64,000 bases of DNA from Erythrobacter aurantius (GCF_023823125.1 NZ_CP090949.1:1202001-1266000); one strand, 5' to 3'; positions 52,761-62,657 are shown, counted from the stretch's first letter. Made by a program: numbers and translations. Notes: generated by a model not told the origin, from the letters alone.

Positions 52761-53429
52761 ATGATGGCCAAACCGATGATGACAGACACGATCTCCAAGC
52801 TGGCAATCGCCGCCGCATCCTCGGTAGCCGCACTTTGCGCTGCGCCTGTGGCAGCGCAGACATTCACTCCGATCGAGGCACCGGCAACGGGTTCGGAAAA
52901 CGTCTTCATCGAACAGATCGGCAATGCAAACAGCGCGTCGATCAATCAGGCAAACAATGGCCAGACTGCTGAAATCGAGCAGGACGGCGATAGCAACACC
53001 GCTGACATCGATCAGGAAGATGCCGGGGATCACGTCGCCACGCTGACTCAGACCGGCAACGGCAACACCGGCGAAGTGGTGCAGACGGGCGCTGCGGGCA
53101 ATGTCGCGGTGCTGACACAGACCGGGGACGACAATTCGGTGCTGCTGGCCCAGAACAACACCGGGCTGCTGGGATCGGCTACCATCTTCCAGAACGGCAC
53201 CAACAATTCCATCGCGCTCGTGCAGGATGGCGACGACAATCAGGCGCGCCTGACGCAGGATGGCGACGACAATTCCATGATCGCGACGCAGCTCAACTCG
53301 GGCAACCGGCTCGAATGGGTCCAACAGGGCAGCAGCCTTTCGGGCACGATTGTGCAGCAGACCGGCAACCAGCAGATGTTCATCCTCCAGACCGGTGTCG
53401 GCTCCGTCGTCAACGGGGGGCAGAACTGA
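52761..53429 (+). CDS. Curlin-repeat protein 3 (short, CsgB-like candidate)
   Basis: 222 residues from ATG 52761; several in-frame ATGs (52764, 52776, 52779) and weak ribosome-binding sequence leave the start unsure. Signal peptide ends 'APVAAQ'. Repeats such as 'IEQIGNANSASINQANNGQ' and 'LTQTGNGNTGEVVQTGAAGN' are curlin type. The tail is 'GSVVNGGQN', unlike the other two, so it could be a CsgB-like nucleator. Two identical 18-nt units (53223-53240 and 53256-53273) encode QDGDDN. It overlaps the next gene's apparent CTG start. Confidence 0.85.
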   Translation: MMAKPMMTDTISKLAIAAASSVAALCAAPVAAQTFTPIEAPATGSENVFIEQIGNANSASINQANNGQTAEIEQDGDSNTADIDQEDAGDHVATLTQTGNGNTGEVVQTGAAGNVAVLTQTGDDNSVLLAQNNTGLLGSATIFQNGTNNSIALVQDGDDNQARLTQDGDDNSMIATQLNSGNRLEWVQQGSSLSGTIVQQTGNQQMFILQTGVGSVVNGGQN

Positions 53430-54181
53430 TCCCGAAAGCCCGCCTTGCCGCGCATGGCGCCCTGATCGCGATCCTTGCTTTCGCGTCCGCGCCCGCTCTG
53501 GCTCAGGACAATCCCAACAAAGTCCCGCGCGGCGAATCCGCCTTTGTCGAACAGCAGGCGCAGGACAATTCGTCCAAGGTTTACTTCCCGGACGAGATCA
53601 CGCCTGAAAGCGTCGCCGCGGCGCGCCGTGCGCGTGCGCTCGAACAGCAGCAGATCGAGCAGGCGCAAAAGGCGCGCCAGCAATCCGAACTGACGCAGGT
53701 TTCGCGCAGCGGCGATGCTGGGCAGGATGTCGATCAGCTTACCGAAGGGCAGGCCTCTGGCGCGCTGGCGCAATTGAGCGATGCCGAACGGCAGGTGCTG
53801 CTCGACGCTGTCGAAGGCACCGACATTTGCGAACGCGTTTCGAACATTCCGGCAATCGAGGAACTGTGCGCCGGACGCATCGAAACGCGCTCTGCCGAAT
53901 TTGCCGGCAACACCAGCGGATCGGCGGAAGACAGCCTGCTTGGCGGCGGGCTCGATGCCGATCGTCTTGCCACGCTCGAAGCGGCGATTGCCCGGCTGGC
54001 TCGCGATGCGTCCAATTCGGGTGATTTCTCCAATCAGGTGATCGCTTCGGTTGCCCTGGGCACCCAGACGCTCAACGATGCGCAGGCTACCGCGCAGACC
54101 GGCGATCCCACCGGCGATCTTTCGCCCGAGACGCAGGCTGTGGTGAACGCCATCGTCCAACAGCTTGGCGGGGGCAATTAG
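53426..54181 (+). CDS. Unknown secreted curli-locus protein, apparent CTG start
   Basis: 251 residues. The frame has no ATG, GTG or TTG near its sensible start. CTG 53426-53428, overlapping the upstream stop (CTGA) and preceded by GGGGGG at proper spacing, gives a clean signal peptide ending 'FASAPALAQ'. A Gln/Arg-rich coiled-coil-like region ('RARALEQQQIEQAQKARQQ') and two cysteines about 16 residues apart ('DICERV' and 'EELCAGR') follow. I do not recognise the family. Its place between a curlin and csgH suggests a periplasmic role in fibre assembly, perhaps in place of the missing CsgE. Confidence 0.72.
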   Translation: MIPKARLAAHGALIAILAFASAPALAQDNPNKVPRGESAFVEQQAQDNSSKVYFPDEITPESVAAARRARALEQQQIEQAQKARQQSELTQVSRSGDAGQDVDQLTEGQASGALAQLSDAERQVLLDAVEGTDICERVSNIPAIEELCAGRIETRSAEFAGNTSGSAEDSLLGGGLDADRLATLEAAIARLARDASNSGDFSNQVIASVALGTQTLNDAQATAQTGDPTGDLSPETQAVVNAIVQQLGGGN

Positions 54182-54191
54182 GGGCGTGACC

Positions 54192-54563
54192 ATGCGCGAT
54201 CTTGCCCGGCGCCTTGCCCTGATAACCCCGGCCTTCGCGATTGCAGCCGGCGGCGCATCGGGCGCGGGTGCCTCATCATCCGACACCCGCGCATTGGCGC
54301 TCAATGTCATTGAGAGCGGAGACCGGGTCGAAGTCGAGCTGATCGCCAATTCGCCGGTGACGCAACAGGTCGAATATGAGATCGAACTCACCGGCAGCTC
54401 GCACGCCCGCCATCGCGGCAGCACGAGCATTGCGGCGGGCAACAGGCAGGTGCTCTCCACCTTGAAGACCAATGTCGGTGACGGCTGGTGCGCGACCGTT
54501 TCGGTAAGCGAAGCGAGCGGCGCGCGATATACGCTGACAGCGGGCGACTGCGCCTTGGACTGA
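54192..54563 (+). CDS. csgH: CsgH-like periplasmic curli chaperone
   Basis: 123 residues from ATG 54192 (TAGGGG upstream; a GTG at 54186 is an alternative). The signal region is followed by a beta-sandwich-like sequence 'VEVELIANSPVTQQVEYEIE' and 'RHRGSTSIAAGNRQVLST', and two cysteines ('DGWCA' and 'AGDCA'). This fits what I recall of CsgH, the alphaproteobacterial CsgC-like inhibitor of premature curlin aggregation. It ends the curli operon. Confidence 0.72.
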   Translation: MRDLARRLALITPAFAIAAGGASGAGASSSDTRALALNVIESGDRVEVELIANSPVTQQVEYEIELTGSSHARHRGSTSIAAGNRQVLSTLKTNVGDGWCATVSVSEASGARYTLTAGDCALD

Positions 54564-54677
54564 CCCCGAACGCGGCGACAGCGCGTTTTTCGCACAATTA
54601 TTTCCACTTTGCCCCACGGCGTGATTGACGCGCCATTTCGCATCCGCAACATGGGATTGTCTGCCGGAAGTGATTCC

Positions 54678-54886
54678 GGTGTCTTTCGCGGGAGAGACTG
54701 GCCCCTTGCGGGGACTCGGCGCCGAAGGAGCAACCGCCCCGGAAACTCTCAGGCAAATGGACCGCGATAGACCATAGGCACTCTGGAAAGCGTCCGGGAC
54801 TTCGGTTTCGGACCACCGAAGGGGAAGGCCCGGTGGCGTTTTTGTCACATGGCTAAGCTCTCAGGTCCACCCGACAGAGGGGGCAG
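54678..54886 (+). ncRNA. Tandem glycine riboswitch
   Basis: Two glycine aptamers lie in series before gcvT. Aptamer I (54678-54773) has the core 'CGGGAGAGAC', 'GCCGAAGGAGCAA' and 'AACTCTCAGGCAAA' signatures. Aptamer II (about 54778-54886) has 'CTCTGGAAAGC', 'CACCGAAGGGG' and 'AAGCTCTCAGGT', closing with 'GACAGAGG'. Glycine binding is known to switch on glycine cleavage genes in such arrangements. The remaining sequence of 54564-54677 shows nothing else clear. Confidence 0.93.
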
Positions 54887-54937
54887 GAACAAGGCGTCGT
54901 TGCGGCGCGTTGGCTTACCTGTTTCGGGGACTGATTT

Positions 54938-56095
54938 TTGAGCGACGATCACGATATTGTAGAGGCTTTCGAAGAGCTGCCGCTGGAGAAGCTGCCGCTT
55001 GACGCGTGGCATCGCGCGCGCGGGGCGCGCATGGTGCCCTTCGCGGGCTATGAAATGCCGATCCAGTTCGCGGGCGAACATGGCGGGATCGTGGCCGAAC
55101 ACAACTGGACCCGCGAAAGCGCCAGCCTGTTTGATGTCTCGCACATGGGCCAGCTTGCACTGAAGGGCGACAATGCGGCACACGAACTGGAAAAGCTGCT
55201 GCCGGGGGCGATCTCCAACCTGAAGCCGGGTAAGATGCGCTATTCGCTGCTGCTGACCGAGGCGGGCGGCATCATCGACGATCTGATGGTGACCAACACC
55301 GGTCCGCACATCGCGCTGGTTGTGAACGGAGCGTGCAAGTGGGATGACATCGCCCATCTGCGCGAACACCTGCCCGACGAAATCACGTTGACCCATTTCG
55401 ATGATTTCGCGCTGCTCGCCCTGCAGGGGCCGAAAGCCGGCGAAGTGCTGGAGGCGATTATTCCCGGCACCGCTGCCCTCACCTTCATGACCGCCGGATT
55501 GTTCGAATGGAACGGGACCCATGTCTGGGTCAGCCGGGCCGGATACACGGGCGAAGACGGGTTCGAGATTTCGATTCACGAAAAGCGCGCGGCCGATCTC
55601 GCCGATGCTCTGGTGGCGGACGAGCGGGTGCGGCCGGCGGGGCTTGGCGCGCGCGACAGCCTTCGGCTGGAGGCCGGGCTGCCGCTCTATGGCCATGATC
55701 TGACAATCAACACCGATCCGGTCAGCGCCGACCTCGCCTTTGCGCTGTCGAAGAAGCGCCGGGCTGAGGGCGGATACCTCGGTCACAAGGCGGTTTCCGC
55801 ACGGCTTGCCGATGCCGAAGCGGGCACGCTGGCGCAGCGCCGGGTCGGCCTGCTGCTCGATGGGCGAATGCCTGCACGTGAAGGCGCGGATGTCTATGCC
55901 GGCGAAACCAGGGTCGGCACCGTCACCAGCGGCGGTTTCTCGCCCACGCTCGGCCGTCCGATCGCCATGGCTTATGTCGATGGCGCCCATTGTGCCGCAG
56001 GCACCGCGCTCGAATGCGAAGTCCGCTCCAAGCGGCTGCCTGCCACCGTATCACCCATGCCGTTTGTCCCGCATCGCTATTACAGGGGGAACTGA
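54938..56095 (+). CDS. gcvT: Glycine cleavage system aminomethyltransferase (T-protein)
   Basis: 385 residues from TTG 54938. An ATG-initiated start would fall only at 'MVPFAGYEM', losing family sequence, so TTG is preferred. 'ARMVPFAGYEMPIQF' and 'LFDVSHMGQL' and 'SRAGYTGEDGFEI' are diagnostic of GcvT. It releases ammonia and transfers the methylene unit to tetrahydrofolate. First gene of the operon, 50 nt after the riboswitch, followed by gcvH after 3 nt. Confidence 0.95.
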   Translation: MSDDHDIVEAFEELPLEKLPLDAWHRARGARMVPFAGYEMPIQFAGEHGGIVAEHNWTRESASLFDVSHMGQLALKGDNAAHELEKLLPGAISNLKPGKMRYSLLLTEAGGIIDDLMVTNTGPHIALVVNGACKWDDIAHLREHLPDEITLTHFDDFALLALQGPKAGEVLEAIIPGTAALTFMTAGLFEWNGTHVWVSRAGYTGEDGFEISIHEKRAADLADALVADERVRPAGLGARDSLRLEAGLPLYGHDLTINTDPVSADLAFALSKKRRAEGGYLGHKAVSARLADAEAGTLAQRRVGLLLDGRMPAREGADVYAGETRVGTVTSGGFSPTLGRPIAMAYVDGAHCAAGTALECEVRSKRLPATVSPMPFVPHRYYRGN

Positions 56096-56098
56096 CCA

Positions 56099-56470
56099 AT
56101 GCCGCGTTACTTCACCGATGAACACGAATGGATCGAGATCGAGGACGATGTCGCCACCGTCGGAATCACCGATTATGCTCAGGAACAACTGGGCGATATC
56201 GTCTTTGTCGAACTGCCCGAAGTGGGCGTGACGTTGGACAAGGGTGGCGATGCCGCCGTGGTCGAAAGCGTCAAGGCGGCGAGCGACGTCTACTCCCCGA
56301 TCAGCGGCGAAGTGACCGAAGGCAATTCGGCGCTCGAGGAAGAGCCCGCACTCGTCAATTCCTCGCCCGAAGAAGACGGTTGGTTCTTCCGCATGACCGT
56401 GGCCGACGCCAGCGAGCTCGAAGGGCTGATGGACGAAGCCGCCTACAAGGAATTCGTCGCCAACCTTTGA
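56099..56470 (+). CDS. gcvH: Glycine cleavage system H protein
   Basis: 123 residues. The start '[19 protein letters not shown]' is the standard GcvH opening. The lipoylated lysine is Lys59 in '[14 protein letters not shown]'. It carries the aminomethyl group between P and T proteins. ATG 3 nt after gcvT. Confidence 0.96.
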   Translation: MPRYFTDEHEWIEIEDDVATVGITDYAQEQLGDIVFVELPEVGVTLDKGGDAAVVESVKAASDVYSPISGEVTEGNSALEEEPALVNSSPEEDGWFFRMTVADASELEGLMDEAAYKEFVANL

Positions 56471-56521
56471 TCCGGGAAATCCCCTCCGCCGCGTAACGGA
56501 GGGGAAAGGAAAGACATAGAA

Positions 56522-57895
56522 ATGCGTTACCTCCCTCTCACCGATACCGATCGCGCCGACATGCTGGCGAAAATCGGCGCGGCTTCGATCGACGATCTGT
56601 TCGTTGACGTGCCCGCCGTGGCGCAGCTTGACGGGCCGATCCGCGATCTGCCGATGCACGCGAGCGAAATGGCGGTCGAACGCCATATGAAGAAGCTCGC
56701 GGCAAAGAACATGGTGGCAGGGGAGGTGCCGTTCTTCCTGGGGGCAGGAGCTTATCGCCACCATGTGCCCGCCAGCGTCGACACGATCATCCAGCGCGGC
56801 GAATTCCTGACGGCTTACACGCCCTATCAGCCGGAGATCGCTCAGGGCACGTTGCAGGTGCTGTTCGAATTCCAGACGCAGGTCGCGCGCCTGTATGGCT
56901 GCGCGGTGGCCAACGCCTCGCTCTACGACGGATCGACTGCGTGCTGGGAGGCGGTGGCGATGGCGACCCGCGTGACCAAGCGCAAGCGCGCGGTGCTATC
57001 GGGCGCGCTCCACCCGCATTACGCGCAGGTGGTGAAGACCATGGCGCATTTCACCGGCGACGATATCGCCGATGCACAGCCCGCGATCCAGACCGAGCCA
57101 GACCATGAAGGGCTGATCGCGCGGATCGACGATGAAACCGCCTGCGTGGTGGTGCAGTATCCCGACATTCTCGGCCGGATCAGCGATCTGACCCCGGTGG
57201 CCGAAGCCGCGCACGCCAAGGGCGCGCTGCTGGTGGTGGTCAACACCGAACCCGTCGCGCTCGGGGCCATTCGCTCGCCCGGCGAAATGGGTGCGGATAT
57301 CGTCGTGGGCGAAGGCCAGTCGCTGGGCGTCGGCCTGCAATTTGGCGGGCCGTACCTCGGCCTGTTCGCGGTGCGCGATCCCAAGCACGTGCGCCAGATG
57401 CCGGGCCGTCTTTGCGGCGAGACCGTGGATGCAGAGGGCAAGCGCGGCTTCGTGCTGACGCTGTCCACCCGCGAACAGCACATCCGCCGCGAAAAGGCGA
57501 CCAGCAACATCTGCACCAACAGCGGGCTGTGCGCGCTGGCCTTCAGCGTCCACATGACGCTGCTGGGTGAAAAGGGGCTGCGCGAACTGGCGGCGGAAAA
57601 CCACCGCCTTGCCTGCCTCGCGGCGGACCGGCTGACGAAGATTCCGGGCGTGAAGCTGCTCAACGACGCCTTCTTCAACGAATTCACCCTGATGCTCGAC
57701 GGGCGTCCCGCGCGCGAAGTGGTGCGCGATCTGGCGAGCCGCGGCGTGCTGGGCGGTGTGTCGCTCGGGCGGCTCTATCCCGGTGTCGAAGCGCTGCAAC
57801 AGGCGCTGCTGGTGGCGGTGACCGAAACGACCACCGAAGACGATATCGAGGAATTCGCCGCGAAGCTCGAAGTGCTTGTGAAGGAGGCCGCATAA
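56522..57895 (+). CDS. gcvPA: Glycine dehydrogenase (decarboxylating) subunit 1
   Basis: 457 residues, the N-terminal half of the P protein. '[20 protein letters not shown]' and '[19 protein letters not shown]' and '[20 protein letters not shown]' match GcvPA. It lacks the PLP lysine, which is in the partner subunit. Its stop overlaps the gcvPB start by one base (TAATG). The two-subunit P protein is the usual form outside enterics. Confidence 0.95.
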   Translation: MRYLPLTDTDRADMLAKIGAASIDDLFVDVPAVAQLDGPIRDLPMHASEMAVERHMKKLAAKNMVAGEVPFFLGAGAYRHHVPASVDTIIQRGEFLTAYTPYQPEIAQGTLQVLFEFQTQVARLYGCAVANASLYDGSTACWEAVAMATRVTKRKRAVLSGALHPHYAQVVKTMAHFTGDDIADAQPAIQTEPDHEGLIARIDDETACVVVQYPDILGRISDLTPVAEAAHAKGALLVVVNTEPVALGAIRSPGEMGADIVVGEGQSLGVGLQFGGPYLGLFAVRDPKHVRQMPGRLCGETVDAEGKRGFVLTLSTREQHIRREKATSNICTNSGLCALAFSVHMTLLGEKGLRELAAENHRLACLAADRLTKIPGVKLLNDAFFNEFTLMLDGRPAREVVRDLASRGVLGGVSLGRLYPGVEALQQALLVAVTETTTEDDIEEFAAKLEVLVKEAA

Positions 57896-59466
57896 TGAAC
57901 GCGCCCAACAAATCCGGCTGGAAGCCTGAAATGGTCGTTTCCGAAGACGGCATGCACAACGGCCCCGCCACCACCACCGGCAACCGTGCGCTGATGCTCG
58001 AAGAGCCGCTGCTGTTCGAAATCGGCCATCCTGAAACGACCGGCGTTGACCTGCCGGAACTCGATCCGTCTGCGCCGAACCGGCTGGGCGGGCTGGCGCG
58101 CAATGACGCGATCGGCCTCGTCGGGCTCACGGAGCCGGAAACGGTGCGCCACTACACCCGCCTGTCGCGCCAGAACTACGGCATCGACCTGGGCTTCTTC
58201 CCGCTCGGTTCGTGCACCATGAAGCACAACCCGCGCCTCAACGAAAAGATGGCGCGCCTGCCCGGCTTTGCCGATATTCACCCGATGGCGCCACAGCAGA
58301 GCGTTCAGGGTGCGTTGGAGGTGATCCACCAGCTGGGCGAATGGCTGTGCAAGCTCACCGGCATGCCTGCTGTCGCAATGAGCCCCAAGGCCGGCGCGCA
58401 TGGTGAGCTTTGCGGCATCCTCGCGATCCGCGCGGCGCATGAGGCGCGCGGCGATGCGCGTGAAGTGGTGTTGGTGCCCGAAAGCGCCCATGGCACCAAT
58501 CCCGCCACCGCAGCTTTCGCCAATTACCGGGTCGAGGACATCCCCGCGACGCCCGAAGGCCGCGTCGATGTGGCCGCGTTGAAGGCGCGGCTTGGCCCCG
58601 ATGTGGCAGCGGTGATGATCACCAATCCCAACACCTGCGGCCTGTTCGAAAAGGACTTCCGCGAAATCGCCGATGCCGTCCACGCGGCGGGCGGTTACGT
58701 CTATTGCGATGGTGCGAACTTCAACGCGATTGTCGGCCGGGTGCGTCCGGGTGACCTTGGCGTAGATGCGATGCACATCAACCTGCACAAGACATTCTCC
58801 ACCCCTCATGGCGGCGGCGGCCCCGGCTCCGGCCCGGTGGTGCTGTCTGAAGCGCTCGCGCCATTTGCGCCGCTGCCATTTGTGCGCAAGAGCGAGATCG
58901 GCGAGTTTGAACTGGTCGAGGAGGAATCGCGTGAGGAAACCCGCGGGCAGACCTTTGGCCGGATGACTGCTTTTCACGGCCAGATGGGCATGTTCACCCG
59001 CGCGCTGACCTATATGCTCAGCCACGGTGCCGACGGGCTGAAGCAGGTGGCAGAGGACGCGGTGCTCAACGCCAATTACATCCTGCGCAGCCTTGAGGAC
59101 GTGCTCCACGCCCCCTTCGCGGCCAGCGGCCCGTGCATGCACGAGGCGCTGTTCGGGGACAAGGATTTCGCCGAGGGGCTGACGACGCTTGACCTTGCCA
59201 AGGGGCTGATCGACGAAGGCTATCACCCGATGACGGTGTATTTCCCGCTGGTCGTCCACGGCGCGATGCTGGTCGAGCCGACCGAGACGGAAAGCAAGGC
59301 GACGATCGACCAGTTCATCACAGCCATGCGATCACTCGCCGAACGCGCGCGGGCAGGGGACCAGACCTTGAAAGAGGCACCCTATTACGCACCGCGCAGG
59401 CGGCTTGATGAAACCGCCGCTGCGCGCAAGCCCAAGCTGGCCTACGAAGCGGATCGAAACGCTTGA
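57895..59466 (+). CDS. gcvPB: Glycine dehydrogenase (decarboxylating) subunit 2
   Basis: 523 residues carrying the PLP-binding Lys299 in 'INLHKTFSTPHGGGGPGSGP'. 'GSCTMKHNPRLNEKMARLPG' is another strong GcvPB landmark. With GcvPA it decarboxylates glycine and loads GcvH. Its stop overlaps the TTG of the next gene (TTGA). Confidence 0.96.
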   Translation: MNAPNKSGWKPEMVVSEDGMHNGPATTTGNRALMLEEPLLFEIGHPETTGVDLPELDPSAPNRLGGLARNDAIGLVGLTEPETVRHYTRLSRQNYGIDLGFFPLGSCTMKHNPRLNEKMARLPGFADIHPMAPQQSVQGALEVIHQLGEWLCKLTGMPAVAMSPKAGAHGELCGILAIRAAHEARGDAREVVLVPESAHGTNPATAAFANYRVEDIPATPEGRVDVAALKARLGPDVAAVMITNPNTCGLFEKDFREIADAVHAAGGYVYCDGANFNAIVGRVRPGDLGVDAMHINLHKTFSTPHGGGGPGSGPVVLSEALAPFAPLPFVRKSEIGEFELVEEESREETRGQTFGRMTAFHGQMGMFTRALTYMLSHGADGLKQVAEDAVLNANYILRSLEDVLHAPFAASGPCMHEALFGDKDFAEGLTTLDLAKGLIDEGYHPMTVYFPLVVHGAMLVEPTETESKATIDQFITAMRSLAERARAGDQTLKEAPYYAPRRRLDETAAARKPKLAYEADRNA

Positions 59467-60560
59467 GCCGAAACGCCTTCCGCGCCGCGATCGCCGCCCT
59501 TTGCGGGCCATGGCTGATCGCGGCGCAAGATGCGCCTCACCCTGACGTCGAAGCCCCCTATACCGGCCCTCCGGCGGACGAGATCAATTATCCGATGCCG
59601 CCGGAATGGGCCTTCGTCCATTTCCGGGGTTATGAGCTCGATTTCGAGCCGGGCGACTTTTCCTATATGCGCGGCGCCTATCCGGAATCGACCGCGCAGG
59701 AGCAGGCCGAATGGCGCGCGCTCAGCGAATGGTTGGAACAGTGCGAGGCGGTGTCGAAATTCAGGCTGAGGGCGGAATTGGCGGCGCTTGGCATTCCCCG
59801 GTTCGATCCGGCGTTTGTCGCTGCGCCCTACCTCTGCCGCCAGGTGCCAACGCCGAAACGCGCCTTCACTGAAGTGACCAGCCATGCCGAGATCGAGGCA
59901 GCGCTGCCTGCTGCACGGCTGGTTTATCAGACGCTGATTGCCACCAGCGACGAAGCGATTTCAGGCTTCACCGTGCGTCCTGCCGGTTCGGAACCGGTTC
60001 AGGCGGTGTCGTCGCCGGGCCTCGCTGACGAAATCATCGCCGATGCACTGCGCTGGGAATTGCTGCTCAACGTCTTTGAATGGACCGAACCCGGATATGG
60101 TCGCGAGCCCCAGCTTGGGCTGTCTCCCGATGAGGTCGAAGTGCTGCATGCGATGGTCTATTCGCAGCTTGTCCTGGTTGAGACGCTGAATGTTAGTTTG
60201 CTCAAGGATACGATCGCAGAGCAGGGCTGGCCGCGGATATCTGACGTCGGCAATTACGCCGCGACGAAGGCCTGGCAGATCGCCTACAACACCAATAACC
60301 TCGCCTTTCAGGTCGAAGCCATGCGGGCGATGGAGCCGTTGCTGGACAGCGGCGAGGTGGAAAAGCGCGACTATGCGATGCTGTTCGACCTCGTGCATTT
60401 CCTGACCACGGGCAAACAGCTTTACGGCACGCTGGAAAGCTGCGTTGACGGGCGGCTGGTTACGGACCCGGTCGAAGATGCCGCCGGGCTTGATGCGCGG
60501 AGACCCGGGATGGGGCTTCAGCCGCTGGCTGAACGCCTCGACTGGCAGCTCGACTGCTAG
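59463..60560 (+). CDS. Secreted DUF6624-like protein
   Basis: 365 residues from TTG 59463, overlapping the gcvPB stop. A short signal-like N-terminus ('AFRAAIAALCGPWLIAAQ') precedes an Asp/Glu-rich region. The last third contains 'DTIAEQGWPRISDVGNYAA' and 'GKQLYGTL', resembling the DUF6624 domain (glycine-tryptophan-proline centre, then helices). No function is known for that domain. Its translational coupling to the glycine cleavage operon is probably incidental. It meets the flippase gene tail to tail. Confidence 0.65.
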   Translation: MSRNAFRAAIAALCGPWLIAAQDAPHPDVEAPYTGPPADEINYPMPPEWAFVHFRGYELDFEPGDFSYMRGAYPESTAQEQAEWRALSEWLEQCEAVSKFRLRAELAALGIPRFDPAFVAAPYLCRQVPTPKRAFTEVTSHAEIEAALPAARLVYQTLIATSDEAISGFTVRPAGSEPVQAVSSPGLADEIIADALRWELLLNVFEWTEPGYGREPQLGLSPDEVEVLHAMVYSQLVLVETLNVSLLKDTIAEQGWPRISDVGNYAATKAWQIAYNTNNLAFQVEAMRAMEPLLDSGEVEKRDYAMLFDLVHFLTTGKQLYGTLESCVDGRLVTDPVEDAAGLDARRPGMGLQPLAERLDWQLDC

Positions 60561-61837
60561 TCCTTTGCTTTTGCCTCGGGCTCTACCACGAGCCGGATCT
60601 GGCTGAGATTGAGGATCGCGACATAGAAACCGATGACGGCAAGGCTGCTTGATCCCAACATCGCAAAGGCCGCGCCCTTTGCCCCGTTCCAGTCGATCGC
60701 GACATCCAGCAGCAGCAGCGCAAGCACGGTCGGCACTGCGCGCACGATGAAGGCCGTGCCCGCGCGACCGGCTGACACCAGCAGCGATTCAAGGCTGGCC
60801 CCGACCAGTTCGACTGCGCCCGCAATCGCCAGAATCACCATCGCCCAATAGAACGCACCGAATTCCTCCCCGGCAATCAGGGCCAGGCCCCAGCGTCCGA
60901 AGAACAGCGCTACAAGCACGGCGATGACGCCGCCGACGAGCGCGATATTGGCCATCCTCCGCGCCATGACGATGGCGTCGTCCTTGGCATGCACCAGTTC
61001 GGGCAGGATCGCTTTCGACACGGTCTGAGCCAGCGCTATCAGCGCCTGTCCCAATTGGCTGGCGACGCGGAAACCGCCGAGCAGGGCGGCTCCGCCAAAG
61101 GTGCCGACCAGCAGGATCATCACTTGCTTGCCCGCAATCGTCAGGCTGCCCGAAAGATTGGTGGACCACACAAACCGCCAAGCATCGGGGTGCTTTTCCG
61201 GAATGCGCGTGAGGCTGAGCGCGGTCAGATCAATCCGCTGATCGCGTGCAGCGGCGAACCACAGGGCTGCGGCCACCGCCACTTCGGACACGGCATAGGC
61301 GAGGATGAAGCCGGCGACGGTCGGCATGAACAGCCACGCCAGCACCGCGCCGATGGCGCGAATGATCGGCTGCACCGCTTCGGCGGCGGTGGCGGTGGCA
61401 TATTTGAAATTCATCCGCAGCAGGCCGGTGGGCGTCGCGCGGATCGAAATCAGCGAAACCACGCAATAGCCGAAAGTCAGCCACAGCAGATCGGACGGAA
61501 GCGGCAGCCAGTAATGCGCCGTCCACATCACGAAGGCGGCAATGACGGTGCCCATCGCCACCGAAATCATGTCGAGCGCGATTGCAAAGCCGGTTGCGTC
61601 GCGCAGGTTCTCCTCGCTTGCTTCGTCGCCATTCGCGCCCCAGCGGACGATGAACTGCCATGTCTGGAAATTGGCGATGCCCGTCACCGCCTGCCCCAAT
61701 GCGACGATGGCGGCGAAATAACCGAAATTCTCCAGCCCCAGCGAACGCGTCGCCAGCGCCAGATAGACAAGGCTGAGCACCGCGTTGATCCCGCGCCCGC
61801 CGAGCAGCCAGCCCATATTGGTGAAAAGGCGCTTCAT
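60557..61837 (-). CDS. Polysaccharide flippase / Wzx-like membrane protein
   Basis: 426 residues with about 12 hydrophobic helices, starting 'LFTNMGWLLGGRGINAVLSL' as in the MVF/MATE-like oligosaccharide flippases, with 'ALATRSLGLENFGYFAAI' next. It should move lipid-linked sugar units across the inner membrane. It follows the nucleotidyltransferase gene by 22 nt on the same strand, suggesting both serve envelope polysaccharide or lipid-glycan synthesis. The specific glycan is unknown. Confidence 0.82.
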   Translation of the reverse strand: MKRLFTNMGWLLGGRGINAVLSLVYLALATRSLGLENFGYFAAIVALGQAVTGIANFQTWQFIVRWGANGDEASEENLRDATGFAIALDMISVAMGTVIAAFVMWTAHYWLPLPSDLLWLTFGYCVVSLISIRATPTGLLRMNFKYATATAAEAVQPIIRAIGAVLAWLFMPTVAGFILAYAVSEVAVAAALWFAAARDQRIDLTALSLTRIPEKHPDAWRFVWSTNLSGSLTIAGKQVMILLVGTFGGAALLGGFRVASQLGQALIALAQTVSKAILPELVHAKDDAIVMARRMANIALVGGVIAVLVALFFGRWGLALIAGEEFGAFYWAMVILAIAGAVELVGASLESLLVSAGRAGTAFIVRAVPTVLALLLLDVAIDWNGAKGAAFAMLGSSSLAVIGFYVAILNLSQIRLVVEPEAKAKD

Positions 61838-61859
61838 CGTGCGCGGAGCCGTCCCAGCT

Positions 61860-62657
61860 TCAGCCTTCGCGGCGTTTGAGGATACGTTCGGTCACGCCGA
61901 AAGAGCGTTCCTCATCGACATCGATGGCGTAATGCCCGTCGGAAAGCTCAATCGGGACCAGCTTGAAGCCGAACCGTCTGGAGACCTGTTCGAACAGCTT
62001 TTCCTTTGAACCGGTGCCGAGGCGGAAACGGATTAGGTTCATCAGTCCGAACGCCTTGATGATGCGGCTCGGGAATTTCATGAACTGGCCGCCCTGACGC
62101 ATGATTTCCGCCGCGCCCAGCGCATCGCGATTGCCGATCCAGTACATGTTGCAATTGGAAAAGCCGCCGTCGCGGAATTCGTAAAACCGCTTTTGCCCGA
62201 CAGGATCAGCCGCGATCACGTCTTCCTTGCGCGCCAGACCGGCCGAGACATCAGCCCCGGCGGCGATACATTTCGTCACGAATTCGGTGTAGCCTTCAGG
62301 GGTCACGAGGCAGTTGTCTGCGGTGGTGATCAGCAGCGGGAATTCCGCGCCTTCCGCCCCTGAAAAGACGCTGTCGACAAGGTTGAACTTGCCTTCGGCA
62401 AAGGTCAGGCGCCCTTCTTTGATCAGGGCTGCAACACCGGGCAGGGCGGCGATTTCATCGGGCTCGTGCGCGACGATGCGGATCGCGCCGACCTCAGGGC
62501 ATTCCGCGACCGCGCGGACCACGCGCTCGACCATCGGCACGCCGTTCACCGGCACCACGGCCTTTTGCGAAACGCCCGCCTTTTCGGCCAGCGGATCGAG
62601 CACGCCCGAACGCTTGCCCGCCATCACCAGCGCGGTAACCTTTGTCTCTTGTGTCAT
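61860..62657 (-). CDS. Nucleotidyltransferase (MobA-like NTP transferase family)
   Basis: 265 residues from ATG 62657 (AAAGG upstream). The N-terminus 'VTALVMAGKRSGVLDPLA' followed by 'SQKAVVPVNGVPMVERVV' is a nucleotidyltransferase start (activating Lys near residue 27), and 'LLITTADNCLVTPEGYTEF' holds the metal-binding Asp. Such enzymes make NDP-sugars or CDP-alcohols. Upstream of the flippase in one transcript, so a precursor for envelope glycan or glycolipid synthesis is plausible. The substrate cannot be told. Confidence 0.8.
   Translation of the reverse strand: MTQETKVTALVMAGKRSGVLDPLAEKAGVSQKAVVPVNGVPMVERVVRAVAECPEVGAIRIVAHEPDEIAALPGVAALIKEGRLTFAEGKFNLVDSVFSGAEGAEFPLLITTADNCLVTPEGYTEFVTKCIAAGADVSAGLARKEDVIAADPVGQKRFYEFRDGGFSNCNMYWIGNRDALGAAEIMRQGGQFMKFPSRIIKAFGLMNLIRFRLGTGSKEKLFEQVSRRFGFKLVPIELSDGHYAIDVDEERSFGVTERILKRREG

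Noticed and set aside
47558..54563. csgE or csgD regulator within the curli locus
   Set aside because: No frame with CsgE or LuxR-type CsgD features was found; absence here does not exclude them elsewhere.
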